Shown piece after piece: positions 33,659 through 42,343 of a stretch of 64,000 nucleotides of DNA. How positions within the stretch are numbered: the first letter of the stretch is position 1; each line of letters begins with the position of its first letter. This stretch comes from Nonomuraea angiospora (GTDB taxonomy: Bacteria > Actinomycetota > Actinomycetes > Streptosporangiales > Streptosporangiaceae): NCBI RefSeq assembly GCF_014873145.1, contig NZ_JADBEK010000001.1, forward strand, positions 7,254,001 to 7,318,000, written 5' to 3'. A program made the translations under genes and the position numbers. The notes beneath the pieces were generated by a model. The model was not told the origin of the DNA and ran no database searches. It saw only the letters and a program-made list of their open reading frames with translations.

Positions 33659-35314
33659 TCACGCATCGTCCGCGGCTGGAGAGGCGGCCGGGGAAGCGGC
33701 CGGAGAGGCAGGCGGCGGAGACGTCCGGTTGCGGCCGCCCGCCTGGCGGAACGCGGCGAACCTGGCCGCCGAGTCGCGCCCCTCGCGCGCCACCGGCCGG
33801 GCCGCCGGCGCCTGTCGCGCCTTCATCGCCTCGGCCAGCGTCTGCCCGCGCTGCCGCCTGGGCAGCAGTTCCTCGCCGGTCGGCTGCTCCTGCGCGGGCA
33901 CGGGCTCCGCGGGCGGCGCGGCCTGCGCGGGCACGGCCGGCGGCTGCGCGGCCGCCGTCCTGGGCTGCGTGATCAGTACGCGCGGGATCAGCATCACGAC
34001 CCCGGTGCCGCCGCGGGCCGACGGCCGGAAGCTCACCGTGAGGCCGTACTTGTCGACCAGGCGCCCCACCACCGCGAGGCCCAGCCTGGTGCCGGAGAGC
34101 GTGCGCAGGTCGAGCGGCTCGGACACGAGCTTGGTCGCGTGGTGCCGCTCGCGCGGCCGCATCCCGAGGCCGCTGTCGTCGATCGTGATCACCACGCCGG
34201 CGTCCTCCTCGTCGGCGTACACGTGCACCTCCGTGCCGTGCGCCGAGAACGTGGCGGCGTTGTCCATCAGCTCGGCCAGCGCGTGCATCACGCCTTCCGC
34301 GGCGTACCCGGCCACGGCGACGGTGCTCGTGGAGTGGAGCCGGATGCGGCGGTAGGCGCCGATGCGGCCCATGGCGCCGCGCAGGATGCTCTCCATGACG
34401 ATCGGCCGCGTCCACCGCCGCCCGGACCGGCCGCCGCTCAGCAGGGCGATGTTGTCGGCCAGGCGGCTCAGCTGGGAGACCCGGTGGTCGAGGTCGAGCA
34501 GGTCGCTGAGGATCTCCTCGTGCTCGCCGTACTGCTCCTCCAGGCCGCGCAGCTGGGCGAGCAGGCTGGTCGCCTGGGCCTGCACCCGGGCCGCGGCGCC
34601 GGCGCAGGCGGCCATGACCGCGGCTCCCCCGCGCTCGCTCTCGCCGAGCTGCTCCGCCGTCTCGCCGAGCAGGTCGCCCAGTGGGCCGTACGCGGGCCGG
34701 CCCACTTCGGCCAGCGCCGCGCGGACCGACATCCGGTCCGTCCGGATCCGGCGTACGAGCTCCGGCAGCGTCTCGGCGGACAGCCGCGCGATCTCGTCCT
34801 CGATCGCCTGGCGGGCCGCGCGGGCGTTGGTCTCCGCCACCGCGCGTCCCTTCTGGGCGGCGGCGCGGTCGCGCTGGAGCAGGTCCAGCTCAGTGCCGAT
34901 CGCCTGGACGAGCGGCTGCACCGAGGCCTCCACGATCCGCGACACGCCGGCGAGCGCGTCGGCGAGCGGCACGCCCTCGCGTACCTGGCGGCCGAGCGCG
35001 GGCAGCGCCTCCTCGGCCACCCGCGCGTTCTCGCGGCGCAGCCACAGGTAGCGCGCCTCCGCCCACCTGGCCTGCTCGCGCAGCTGGCGGGCGGTGGCGG
35101 CGTAGTGCGCGGCCGCGCCGGCGGCGCCGGCCAGCAGCAGGGCAGAGCCTCCGCCGACGGCCGCCATCAACCCCATGGCGCCGGCCGGGGCGGCCAGCAG
35201 CGCCCACAGCCACAGGCCGGCGGTGACGATCAACGTGCCCAGGCAGGCCGCGACCGCCAGCTCCTTCGGGGAGAGCCTTCGCTGTGTCGTCCGTTGAGGT
35301 ACGTCTGCTTGCAT
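33659..35314 (-). CDS. cvnA: Conservon sensor histidine kinase-like protein (CvnA)
   Basis: A 551-residue membrane protein. Two transmembrane helices (about residues 19-42 and 46-70) precede a long helical/coiled-coil region and a GHKL ATPase domain: N box MHALAELMDNAATFSAHG, G1 ITIDDSGLGMRPRERH, G2 TRLGLAVVGRLVDKYG. There is no classical H-box, as usual for CvnA. The C-terminal tail is Pro/Ala-rich with short PAAS repeats (PPPASPAASPAASPAADDA). It heads the cvnABCDE operon; the promoter is in the 145-base gap shared with the upstream BNR gene's 3' end. Confidence 0.94.
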   Translation of the reverse strand: MQADVPQRTTQRRLSPKELAVAACLGTLIVTAGLWLWALLAAPAGAMGLMAAVGGGSALLLAGAAGAAAHYAATARQLREQARWAEARYLWLRRENARVAEEALPALGRQVREGVPLADALAGVSRIVEASVQPLVQAIGTELDLLQRDRAAAQKGRAVAETNARAARQAIEDEIARLSAETLPELVRRIRTDRMSVRAALAEVGRPAYGPLGDLLGETAEQLGESERGGAAVMAACAGAAARVQAQATSLLAQLRGLEEQYGEHEEILSDLLDLDHRVSQLSRLADNIALLSGGRSGRRWTRPIVMESILRGAMGRIGAYRRIRLHSTSTVAVAGYAAEGVMHALAELMDNAATFSAHGTEVHVYADEEDAGVVITIDDSGLGMRPRERHHATKLVSEPLDLRTLSGTRLGLAVVGRLVDKYGLTVSFRPSARGGTGVVMLIPRVLITQPRTAAAQPPAVPAQAAPPAEPVPAQEQPTGEELLPRRQRGQTLAEAMKARQAPAARPVAREGRDSAARFAAFRQAGGRNRTSPPPASPAASPAASPAADDA

Positions 35315-35459
35315 GTTCTGGGAGTCCTCAGAGCGGGGGGTGGTGTGCCCTTTTCACGCATGCGATCGGGAACGGCACACACCGTAGCACCATGGGTTTC
35401 GCAAGAACAGACAAGCACTCCTTAACCAATCGCTTCAGCAGCAACCGGGACAGGACCGG

Positions 35460-36575
35460 CTAGACCTCCTCGGCGACTCCCAGGTACATCACTCCGGGGT
35501 TCGACGGGTTGAACGCGATGGAGGTGACCCGGTCGTAGGTGTTGTGGTTGACGGTGACCCGGTTGCGGCGGGCGTCGTACTTGTAGAGGTCGGTGCCGGT
35601 GGCCGCCCATCCCGTGCCGAAGTCGAAGTACAGCACCCCCGGGTCCGTCGGGTGGGGCGCGAGCAGCGGGCCGTTGGCGATCGTGACCCCGTCGCCCTGG
35701 TCCACGACCGGGACGAAGCGCCGGCCGCCGTCGAACGAGCGGTAGATGTGCCGCCCGCCGGACGGCGCGCCCCCGTCGGCCTCGCCGATGTCGAGGCCCA
35801 TCGCGTACACGACGTTGGGGGCGGCCGGGGAGATCGCGGCGCTGAACACGTTGACCTTGCCGCCGCTCGCGCTCAGGCCGGTGGCGGCGGTCCAGGTCCG
35901 GCCGCCGTCGAAGGTGACGCGGGCGCCGGTGTCGGAGCCGCCCACCACCACGTGGTCGAGGTCGTACGGGTCGAACACCGCCGTGTAGACCAGCACGAGA
36001 TCGCCCTGCGCCCAGGCGGGCACCCCGACGGGCCGCCAGGTGCGCCCGCCGTCCCGCGACTCGTGCAGCTGCCCGCGGCCGTCGGAGACGCGCAGGCGGT
36101 CGCCGCGGTAGCGGTCGACGCCGAGCCCGGCCACCTCGCCGGCGGGTGAGGCGAGCGGGGTGACGGCCCCGGACGTGGCGAGGGCGAGGTTGCCGTCGCG
36201 GTCCCAGGCGTAGGCCCGGCCGCCTCGGGCCGCGACCAGCTCGGTGTTCCTGCCGTTCACCTTGCCCGCCGTCGCCCAGGTGCAGCCGGCGTCCTTCGAG
36301 GTCAGCAGCGCGTTGTTCGACATGGCGAGCAGCTCGTCAGGACGGTCGAGGGCGACGAGCCCAGTGGTGTAGACGACCGGCCGCAGCACCTGGCTGGTCG
36401 GCGCGATCGTCCTGCCGTCGTTGCGCGTGTACGTCACCGAGCCGTCGCCGTTGACGGTCCCGCAGGACGGCTGACGCCAGCGGCCGAAGGGCTCGTCCAC
36501 CGCGGCGGCGGGCCCGGCGGCCGACAGGACCACGAGCGCGGTCGTGACTCCGATGGTGAATGCCTTCTTCAACAC
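35460..36575 (-). CDS. Secreted BNR/Asp-box repeat protein
   Basis: A 371-residue exported propeller protein. The GTG at 36575 follows GGGGAGG and starts a signal peptide, VLKKAFTIGVTTALVVLSAA, ending near AAA-VDE. Asp-box-like motifs recur: SRDGGRTWR, TFDGGRTWT and SFDGGRRFV, the pattern of sialidase-like or Vps10-like propellers. No sialidase active-site arginine triad was recognised, so a binding or structural function is as likely as catalysis. A longer in-frame form from 36680 would overlap the divergent regulator promoter and is rejected. Divergent from the LuxR-type gene at 36692. Confidence 0.85.
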   Translation of the reverse strand: MLKKAFTIGVTTALVVLSAAGPAAAVDEPFGRWRQPSCGTVNGDGSVTYTRNDGRTIAPTSQVLRPVVYTTGLVALDRPDELLAMSNNALLTSKDAGCTWATAGKVNGRNTELVAARGGRAYAWDRDGNLALATSGAVTPLASPAGEVAGLGVDRYRGDRLRVSDGRGQLHESRDGGRTWRPVGVPAWAQGDLVLVYTAVFDPYDLDHVVVGGSDTGARVTFDGGRTWTAATGLSASGGKVNVFSAAISPAAPNVVYAMGLDIGEADGGAPSGGRHIYRSFDGGRRFVPVVDQGDGVTIANGPLLAPHPTDPGVLYFDFGTGWAATGTDLYKYDARRNRVTVNHNTYDRVTSIAFNPSNPGVMYLGVAEEV

Positions 36576-36691
36576 TGCCTCCCCGAACAGGCCGGACTTA
36601 CGGATCCGTCCTATCGGGGACGGGAGCGCACGGGCCAGCCTGTACGAAGGCGGATTTGTGACATGGCAGGTATCTGACACACTTGCCGATC

Positions 36692-37687
36692 ATGGACACG
36701 GACGACAACGCGCTCGCCGCCGTCGGAGTGGACGCCGAGGACGAGCGGATCTACCGCGACCTGCTGCGCCGGCCCCGCGCCACGCTGCCCGAGCTGGCCG
36801 CGCACACCGGCCGCACCACGGTGGCCCTGCGCCGGGCCTGCTCCCGGCTGGAGGCGCTGGGCCTGGTCAGCCGCATGGCGGGCCGTCCGGTCCGGTTCCT
36901 GCCGACCCGGCCCGACGTCGCGGTGGCCGCCCTCATCTCGCGCCGGGAGGAGGGGCTGGCCCAGGCGCGGCTGGCCGCCCTCGCGCTGCTCGCCGAGACG
37001 CCGCGTACGGAGAACCAGTCCCCCGAGGAGCTGGTCGAGGTCGTGCAGGGCCAGGCGGCGGTGGTGCAGCGGTTCACGCAGTTGCAGCAGACCGCGACCG
37101 AGGAGCTCCTGGTGCTGGACCGGCCCCCGTACGCGCAGGACCCCGGCCGGCAGAACGCCGCCGAGATGGACCGCCTCGCGCGCGGCCTCCTGGTGCGCGG
37201 CATCTACGACGCCGCGGCCCTGGAGATCCCCGGCAAGCTGCGCCTCGCCCAGGAGGCCGTGGCCGCCGGCGAGCAGGCCAGGATCAGCCCCGAGGTCCCC
37301 ATGAAGCTGGCCATCGCCGACCGGAAGACGGCCATCCTGCCGCTGAGCACGGCCGCGAGCTCGCACGCCGACAGCGCGGTCATCGTGCACTCCTCGACGC
37401 TGCTCGACGCGCTGGTCACGCTGTTCGAGGTGCTGTGGCGGGCGGCGCTGCCGCTGCCCGCCAAGCCGCTCTCGACGCTCCCCTCCGGTCCGGCCGAGCT
37501 GCCCGATCCGGAGCTGTTCACGCTGCTCGCGGCCGGGCTCAAGGACGAGGCGGTCGCGCGCCAGCTCGGCGTGAGCCTGCGGACCGTGCACCGGCGGGTC
37601 AGCGAGCTGATGGACCGGCTCGGCGCGCGCACCCGCTTCCAGGCCGGCCTCCTCGCCGCCCGCCGGGGCTGGTGGGGTGCCGACTAG
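36692..37687 (+). CDS. LuxR-type regulator with TrmB-like N-terminal winged helix
   Basis: A 331-residue regulator. The N-terminus is a TrmB/MarR-like winged helix (DEDERIYRDLL-type: EDERIYRDLLRRPRATLPEL, then GRTTVALRRACSRLEALGLV). The middle is a TrmB-like effector domain. The C-terminal LuxR HTH is LFTLLAAGLKDEAVARQLG then LRTVHRRVSELMDRLGARTR. Two DNA-binding domains in one chain occur in actinobacterial regulators of this kind. ATG 36692 is preferred to an in-frame TTG at 36683. It may control the divergent secreted BNR gene. Its stop overlaps the stop of the Ada-AlkA gene within CTAG. Confidence 0.88.
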   Translation: MDTDDNALAAVGVDAEDERIYRDLLRRPRATLPELAAHTGRTTVALRRACSRLEALGLVSRMAGRPVRFLPTRPDVAVAALISRREEGLAQARLAALALLAETPRTENQSPEELVEVVQGQAAVVQRFTQLQQTATEELLVLDRPPYAQDPGRQNAAEMDRLARGLLVRGIYDAAALEIPGKLRLAQEAVAAGEQARISPEVPMKLAIADRKTAILPLSTAASSHADSAVIVHSSTLLDALVTLFEVLWRAALPLPAKPLSTLPSGPAELPDPELFTLLAAGLKDEAVARQLGVSLRTVHRRVSELMDRLGARTRFQAGLLAARRGWWGAD

Positions 37688-39042
37688 CGAGGGTGGGACG
37701 CGGGCAGGGCGCCTGGCTGGAGCGCATCCGCGTGGGCCATCAGGTGGGCCGCCGCCAGCGAGCGCCAGGGGCGCCACCGTTCCGGGGAGGCGGCGGGGTC
37801 GAGGCCGAGATCGTCCAGCGCGGCGCGGAGAGAGGGGTCGGCCGACGGGAACGCGTCGGAGTACCCGAGCCGGAAGGCCAGGTCGTGGCGTAGGGCGAGG
37901 TCCGCGTACGGCAGGGCCGCCATCGTGTCCGGGCCCGTGCCGTGACCGAGCGCCTCGTGCTCACCGGCCACGTCGGCCGCGAGCGCCCCGATCACGGGCT
38001 CCTCCACCGCGATCTTGGCTGCCTCGGGGAAGGTGTGCGTGAGGCCACCGGGCAGTCCGGGCACCCTCGTCCCCAGCGTGGTCACGAAGGACCCGAGCCG
38101 CTCCGCCGTCTCCCCCGGCGTCCTGCCGCGCCCGAGCACGGCCCGTACCCCTACCTCCAAGGCGCTCCAGGCCCCCGGCACGACGAGCCCGGGGCGGACC
38201 CGTACCAGCGGTCCGAGCACCGGATCGGCCGACAGCGCCGCCACCCCCGCCCCATGGTCGGCCTCCACACCGAGCAACCGCGTGACCTGCCCCACCACGT
38301 GGATCAGACCCTCCCAGTACGGCAGATGGGCCCGCAGCAGCAGGTGCCCCTCGCCGCCCGGCGACACCTCCAGCACCCCGGGCGCGCCGTCCACGGCGAT
38401 CGTGCGCCGGTAGGTGTCGCCGTCCACCTCCTCGACCCCCGGCACGGCGCGCACGGAAAGGAAACCCCGCACGGCGGCCCAGTCGTAGCCGGGCACGAAC
38501 GGCAGCCGCAGCACCAGCCCGCCGTCGGCCACCAGCCGGTCGGCGCGCCGCCGCCGCTCACGCAGGTCGGACGGCGCGGCGCGGAACACCTCCCGCATGG
38601 TCCGGTTGAACTGCCGCAGGCTCCCGAACCCCGAGGCGAAGGCCACGTCGAGCACCGTCAGGTCGGAGTCGTCCAGGAGCCGCCGGGCGAAGTGCGCCCG
38701 CCGCGAACGTGCGAGCTGGTCGGGCGTCGCGCCCAGGTGCTTGAGGAACAGCCGGCGCAGGTGCCGCGGCGACAGGCCGATGCGCGCCGCCAGCGCCGCC
38801 TCGGTGCCGCCGTCCAGCACGCCGTCGATGATCAGCTGCCACGCCCGGCACACCAGCTCGGGCGCGCCGGCCTCGATCGAGGCCGCCACCCGGTACGGCC
38901 GGCAGCGCAGGCACGCCCGGAACCCCGCGGCCTCGGCGGCGGCCGGGTGCTCGTACGTGCGCGTGTTGCGGAGCAACGGCTTGGCTCCGCAACCGGGCCG
39001 GCAGTAGATGCCGGTGGTGACGACGGCGGAGTAGGTGGTCAT
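37684..39042 (-). CDS. alkA: Ada-AlkA fusion: methylation-responsive regulator and 3-methyladenine glycosylase
   Basis: A 452-residue fusion. The Ada zinc domain keeps four cysteines (Cys14 and Cys18 in GIYCRPGCGAKP, Cys44 and Cys47 in CLRCRP) with Cys14 as the methyl acceptor, but it begins at MTTYSAVVTTGIYC, lacking about 20 residues usually found before this point; a TAG two codons upstream rules out extension. An AraC-type HTH follows (LAARIGLSPRHLRRLFLKH). The AlkA part ends normally (ERWRPWRSLAAAHL), but the helix-hairpin-helix, normally LPGIGPWTA, reads LPYADLALRHDLA. The Asp after it is kept (PSADPSLR). Activity of the glycosylase is doubtful. alkB lies 14 bases upstream. Confidence 0.85.
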   Translation of the reverse strand: MTTYSAVVTTGIYCRPGCGAKPLLRNTRTYEHPAAAEAAGFRACLRCRPYRVAASIEAGAPELVCRAWQLIIDGVLDGGTEAALAARIGLSPRHLRRLFLKHLGATPDQLARSRRAHFARRLLDDSDLTVLDVAFASGFGSLRQFNRTMREVFRAAPSDLRERRRRADRLVADGGLVLRLPFVPGYDWAAVRGFLSVRAVPGVEEVDGDTYRRTIAVDGAPGVLEVSPGGEGHLLLRAHLPYWEGLIHVVGQVTRLLGVEADHGAGVAALSADPVLGPLVRVRPGLVVPGAWSALEVGVRAVLGRGRTPGETAERLGSFVTTLGTRVPGLPGGLTHTFPEAAKIAVEEPVIGALAADVAGEHEALGHGTGPDTMAALPYADLALRHDLAFRLGYSDAFPSADPSLRAALDDLGLDPAASPERWRPWRSLAAAHLMAHADALQPGALPASHPR

Positions 39043-39056
39043 GTCCTAGATGTACG

Positions 39057-39746
39057 TCAGGCGCGGGTGGCCTGGAGGCGGCTGGAGAAGTTGACGCTGA
39101 TCCGGACCCCGGCCGGAGCCGCCTGCTTGGGCACGCAGTGCCGCCAGTCGCGCTGGCAGCGCCCGCCCATCACCACCAGATCCCCGCCGGCCGGCGTCAG
39201 CGCGACGCTGCGCCCGCCGGTCCTCGGCTTGAGCAGGAACCGCCGGGTCGCCCCGAGGCTGAGCACCGGGACCACGCACTCGTCGCGCCTGCACGTCTGC
39301 CGGTCGCCGTGCCACCCGGTGCTGTCGCGGTGGTCGCGGTAGAGGTTCACCCAGAGCCCGTCGTACGGGACCCCGTAATGCTCCGACAGCGCGGCGGTGA
39401 TCGCGAGGAGCAGGGGCTCGGGCACCTGGGCCAGGTCGGTGTACTCGGCGGTGAGCCGCGGCTCGACGTACTTCCTGTCGAACATCCACCGGTCGCGCTG
39501 CTCCCAGCCGGCCTTCGCCAGCAAAGAGTCGAGCAGTCGCCGGCTGCCGCGCAGCCAGCCGGGGACGTGCTCGACCCACGAGGTGGCGTCGAGCCGGACG
39601 CGGCGCGCGGCGGCGAACGCGGGGTCGAACCCCGGCTCCTCCACGGCCGGGTCCGTCTCCAGGAAGAGCGGCGGTTGCAAGGTGGACCTCCCGATGTCGC
39701 GTACCCGCACCATGGTGCGCGCGAGCCTGGAGGCGGGTCCGGCCAC
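39057..39746 (-). CDS. alkB: AlkB-type alpha-ketoglutarate-dependent dioxygenase
   Basis: A 229-residue Fe(II)/2-oxoglutarate oxygenase that demethylates 1-methyladenine and 3-methylcytosine. Iron ligands are visible in STGWHGDRQ (H-x-D) and RDWRHCVPK; the 2OG-binding arginine is in GVRISVNFSSR. NLYRDHRDSTGWHGD and GATRRFLLKP are family signatures. The start is uncertain: GTG 39746 or ATG 39713 (MVRVRDIGRST), neither with a strong ribosome site. It lies 14 bases before the Ada-AlkA gene, forming an alkylation-repair operon. Confidence 0.93.
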   Translation of the reverse strand: MAGPASRLARTMVRVRDIGRSTLQPPLFLETDPAVEEPGFDPAFAAARRVRLDATSWVEHVPGWLRGSRRLLDSLLAKAGWEQRDRWMFDRKYVEPRLTAEYTDLAQVPEPLLLAITAALSEHYGVPYDGLWVNLYRDHRDSTGWHGDRQTCRRDECVVPVLSLGATRRFLLKPRTGGRSVALTPAGGDLVVMGGRCQRDWRHCVPKQAAPAGVRISVNFSSRLQATRA

Positions 39747-39770
39747 ATCCGGACAACCCGGGGCCGGCCT

Positions 39771-40649
39771 TTAGCTGCCGAACCCCGTGCGCCAGGTGGC
39801 GTGCCGCGGCCGCCACCCGAGCGAGCGGGCGAGGCCGTTGTCGGCGCCGCGCTGCCAGCCGGCCCGTCCGTCGGTGGGAGCGGGGGCGGGAGCCCCGACG
39901 GCGGCGGCCAGGGCGGGCAGCCACTCGCGGGCGGGGGCGGGCTCGTCGTCCACGATGTTGACGGTCCCGCTCGGCCAGCGCAGCGCGGCGACGGTGGCCT
40001 CGGCCGCGTCCTCGACGTGCACGAACGAGCTGACCGCGGCGTCGGCGGCCAGGCCGCTGAGGAAGACCGAGGCCGGGTCGTCGGTGGGGCCGCCGTTGCG
40101 CAGCACGTCGGCCACGAGGCCGCCGGGCCGGTACCACGTGCCGGGTCCGTAGAAGAGGCCGTAGCGCAGCACGACGTGCTCGTCCAGCTCCGCGACGGCC
40201 TCTTCGAGCGCCTGGACGCCGCCGACCACGCCCGAGCGCGGCGCGGGCGCGGTCACGTCCAGCGGCGTGTCCTCCGTGGCCGGGGCGTCGCCCGCCTCGT
40301 ACGCCCAGGCGATGGACTGGGCGACGACGCGGCGCACGCCGGCCCGCTTGGCGGCGTCGACCAGGTTGCGGGTGCCGATCCTGCGGATGCGGCCGTTGTC
40401 GGCGGAGGTGCCGCCGTTCAGCGCGGTCAGCTGGTGGACGATCGCGTCGGGCGCGGCCTCGGCCACCGCGCGGGCGACCGCCTCGGCGTCGAAGGCGTCC
40501 AGCCGTACGGCGCCGGCGCCCTGGGCGCGCAGCCGGTCGAGGCCGGAGTCGGTACGGGAGGTGCCCGTGACCTGGTGACCGGCCTCGACCAGCAGGGGGA
40601 CGAGACAACAGCCGATGGCGCCTGCGGCACCGGCGACGAAGACGTGCAT
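39771..40649 (-). CDS. NAD(P)-dependent epimerase/dehydratase family protein
   Basis: A 292-residue extended SDR. The cofactor motif is MHVFVAGAAGAIGCCLVPLL (G-x-x-G-x-x-G), with VAQSIAWAYEAGD holding the serine region and RYGLFYGPGTWYRPGG a family stretch; the canonical Y-x3-K is not evident, so the catalytic site may be atypical. It is divergent from the MocR-type regulator across 124 bases containing an inverted repeat (40737-40769), and is the likely target. It ends 24 bases before alkB, so alkB may be read from the same transcript. Confidence 0.9.
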   Translation of the reverse strand: MHVFVAGAAGAIGCCLVPLLVEAGHQVTGTSRTDSGLDRLRAQGAGAVRLDAFDAEAVARAVAEAAPDAIVHQLTALNGGTSADNGRIRRIGTRNLVDAAKRAGVRRVVAQSIAWAYEAGDAPATEDTPLDVTAPAPRSGVVGGVQALEEAVAELDEHVVLRYGLFYGPGTWYRPGGLVADVLRNGGPTDDPASVFLSGLAADAAVSSFVHVEDAAEATVAALRWPSGTVNIVDDEPAPAREWLPALAAAVGAPAPAPTDGRAGWQRGADNGLARSLGWRPRHATWRTGFGS

Positions 40650-40736
40650 GCGGGAGTTTCCTTGCGTTGGGCGGCGTGGGCGGTCGGGCGGATCGACGCT
40701 CGCACGGCCAGGCTAGGAGGCAACTGTCTCAGTATT

Positions 40737-40769
40737 ATGGTCCAGTCATCGGCCGGAAAATTGGACCAT
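40737..40769. promoter_or_regulatory. Inverted repeat in the MocR/epimerase divergent region
   Basis: ATGGTCCA (40737-40744) and TGGACCAT (40762-40769) are a perfect 8-bp inverted pair separated by 17 bases, just before the MocR gene start at 40774. Widely spaced half-sites near the regulator gene are typical of MocR/GabR/PdxR operators. Confidence 0.7.
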
Positions 40770-40773
40770 TCGC

Positions 40774-42279
40774 ATGACCGACGCGCTCGGGCCCGAGCTC
40801 CTGCTGGAGCTGCCCGGCTGGGGTTCTCGTGGCAGGGCGCTGGAGGAGGCGCTGCGGTCCGCGATCCGCGGCGGGCGGCTCGTGGCCGGCACGCGCCTGC
40901 CGTCGAGCCGCGATCTCGCCTCCCAGCTGGGGCTGTCGCGGGGGACGGTGACGCAGGCGTACGAGCAGCTGGTGGCCGAGGGCTGGCTGACGGCGCGGCA
41001 GGGCTCGGGCACCCGCGTGGCGGCGGGCACCGCGGAGGCCCCGGCGCGTTCCGGGAGGTCGGCAGGCTCGGCGGAGAGCGCCGCGTCGGCGCGCTACGAC
41101 CTGCGGTCCGGGCGGCCGGACGGATCGGCGCACGCCCGCTCGCCGCGTCATGACCTGCGGCCCGGGCGGCCGGACGGATCGGCGCACGCCCGCTCGCCGC
41201 ATCATGACCTGCGGCCCGGGCGGCCGGACGCGTACGCGTTCCCCCGCGAGGCGTGGGCCCGGGCGATGCGGCACGTGCTGCGGGAGGCGCCGACCGAGGT
41301 GTTCGGGTTCGGGGACCCGCGGGGGCGCATCGAGCTGCGCACGGCGCTGGCGTCGTATCTCGGCCGGACCCGCGGCGTCCGGGTCGACCCCGCGAACCTG
41401 ATCGTCTGCTCCGGCTACACGCAGGCCCTCGGCCTGCTGGCGGAGGTCTTCACCGAGCTGGGCGTGCGTACCGCGGGCATGGAGGACCCGGCCATCGGCG
41501 ACCACGTCCGCCTCCTGGCCGGCCGGCTGCGCGTCGCCGCCGTCCCCGTGGACGCCTCGGGCCTGCGCGTGGACGCGCTGCGCGACTCGGGCGCCGAGGT
41601 GGCCGTCTGCACGCCGGCCCACCAGTTCCCGCTGGGCGTGAGCATGGCGCCGGAGCGCCGCTCCGAGCTGCTGGAATGGGCCGACGACAGCCTCGGGTGG
41701 ATCGTCGAGGACGACTACGACGGCGAGTTTCGCTATGACCGCCATCCGATCGCCGCGCTCCAGTCCCGCCGCCCGTCGAGGATCGTGTACGCGGGCTCGA
41801 CCAGCAAGACCATCGGCCCCGCCGTCCGGCTGGGTTGGATCGCCTGCCCGCCCCTGCTGCTGGAGCCGCTCACGGAGGCCAAGCGGCGGGCGCGCGAGAC
41901 CCGGCCCCTGGAGCAACTGGCCCTCGCGCGCATGATCGAGCTGGGCGACTACGACCGCCACCTGCGCACGATGCGCCGCGGTTACCAGCGGCGCCGGGAC
42001 ACGCTGGTCGCGGCCGTGCGGTCGGGGCTGCCGGACGTCCGCGTACGCGGCATCGACGCCGGCCTGCACGCCCTGCTCGAACTGCCCGCCGCGCCGTCGG
42101 AGCGGGCCATCGTGGAGGCGGCGCGGGCGGCCTCGGTCGACGTGCACCCGCTGGGCGAGTACGTGCGCGGCGAGCGCGACCGGCACCCGCCGTCGCTGGT
42201 CGTCGGGTACGCCACGCCGCCCGCCCACTCCTACCCGGCCGCGCTCGACGCGCTGATCAGCGGCCTACGCCGGCTCTGA
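40774..42279 (+). CDS. MocR-type regulator (GntR winged helix fused to aminotransferase-like domain)
   Basis: A 501-residue PLP-dependent MocR/GabR family regulator. The wHTH is LRSAIRGGRLVAGTRLPSSR then LASQLGLSRGTVTQAYEQL. The aminotransferase-like domain has the PLP lysine in YAGSTSKTIGPAVRLGW and VEDDYDGEFRYDR. The linker contains 18-residue repeats of the type DLRPGRPDGSAHARSPHH (two full copies plus a partial third), unusual for the family. It is divergent from the NAD(P)-dependent epimerase gene, and an inverted repeat lies just upstream. The effector is probably PLP or an amino compound that condenses with it. Confidence 0.94.
   Translation: MTDALGPELLLELPGWGSRGRALEEALRSAIRGGRLVAGTRLPSSRDLASQLGLSRGTVTQAYEQLVAEGWLTARQGSGTRVAAGTAEAPARSGRSAGSAESAASARYDLRSGRPDGSAHARSPRHDLRPGRPDGSAHARSPHHDLRPGRPDAYAFPREAWARAMRHVLREAPTEVFGFGDPRGRIELRTALASYLGRTRGVRVDPANLIVCSGYTQALGLLAEVFTELGVRTAGMEDPAIGDHVRLLAGRLRVAAVPVDASGLRVDALRDSGAEVAVCTPAHQFPLGVSMAPERRSELLEWADDSLGWIVEDDYDGEFRYDRHPIAALQSRRPSRIVYAGSTSKTIGPAVRLGWIACPPLLLEPLTEAKRRARETRPLEQLALARMIELGDYDRHLRTMRRGYQRRRDTLVAAVRSGLPDVRVRGIDAGLHALLELPAAPSERAIVEAARAASVDVHPLGEYVRGERDRHPPSLVVGYATPPAHSYPAALDALISGLRRL
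41101..41229. repeat. 54-bp tandem repeat (2.4 copies) in the MocR linker
   Basis: Copies at 41101-41154 and 41155-41208 differ by two bases; a partial third copy ends at 41229. The period is 18 codons, encoding a charged, flexible linker between the DNA-binding and aminotransferase domains. Recent duplication is indicated by the near identity. Confidence 0.92.
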
Positions 42280-42343
42280 CCGGAACCCCGCGCTCGCCTG
42301 ATTCGTTCTCTCATCAGCACGGGCCCCCGGGGGAAAGGCGGAC

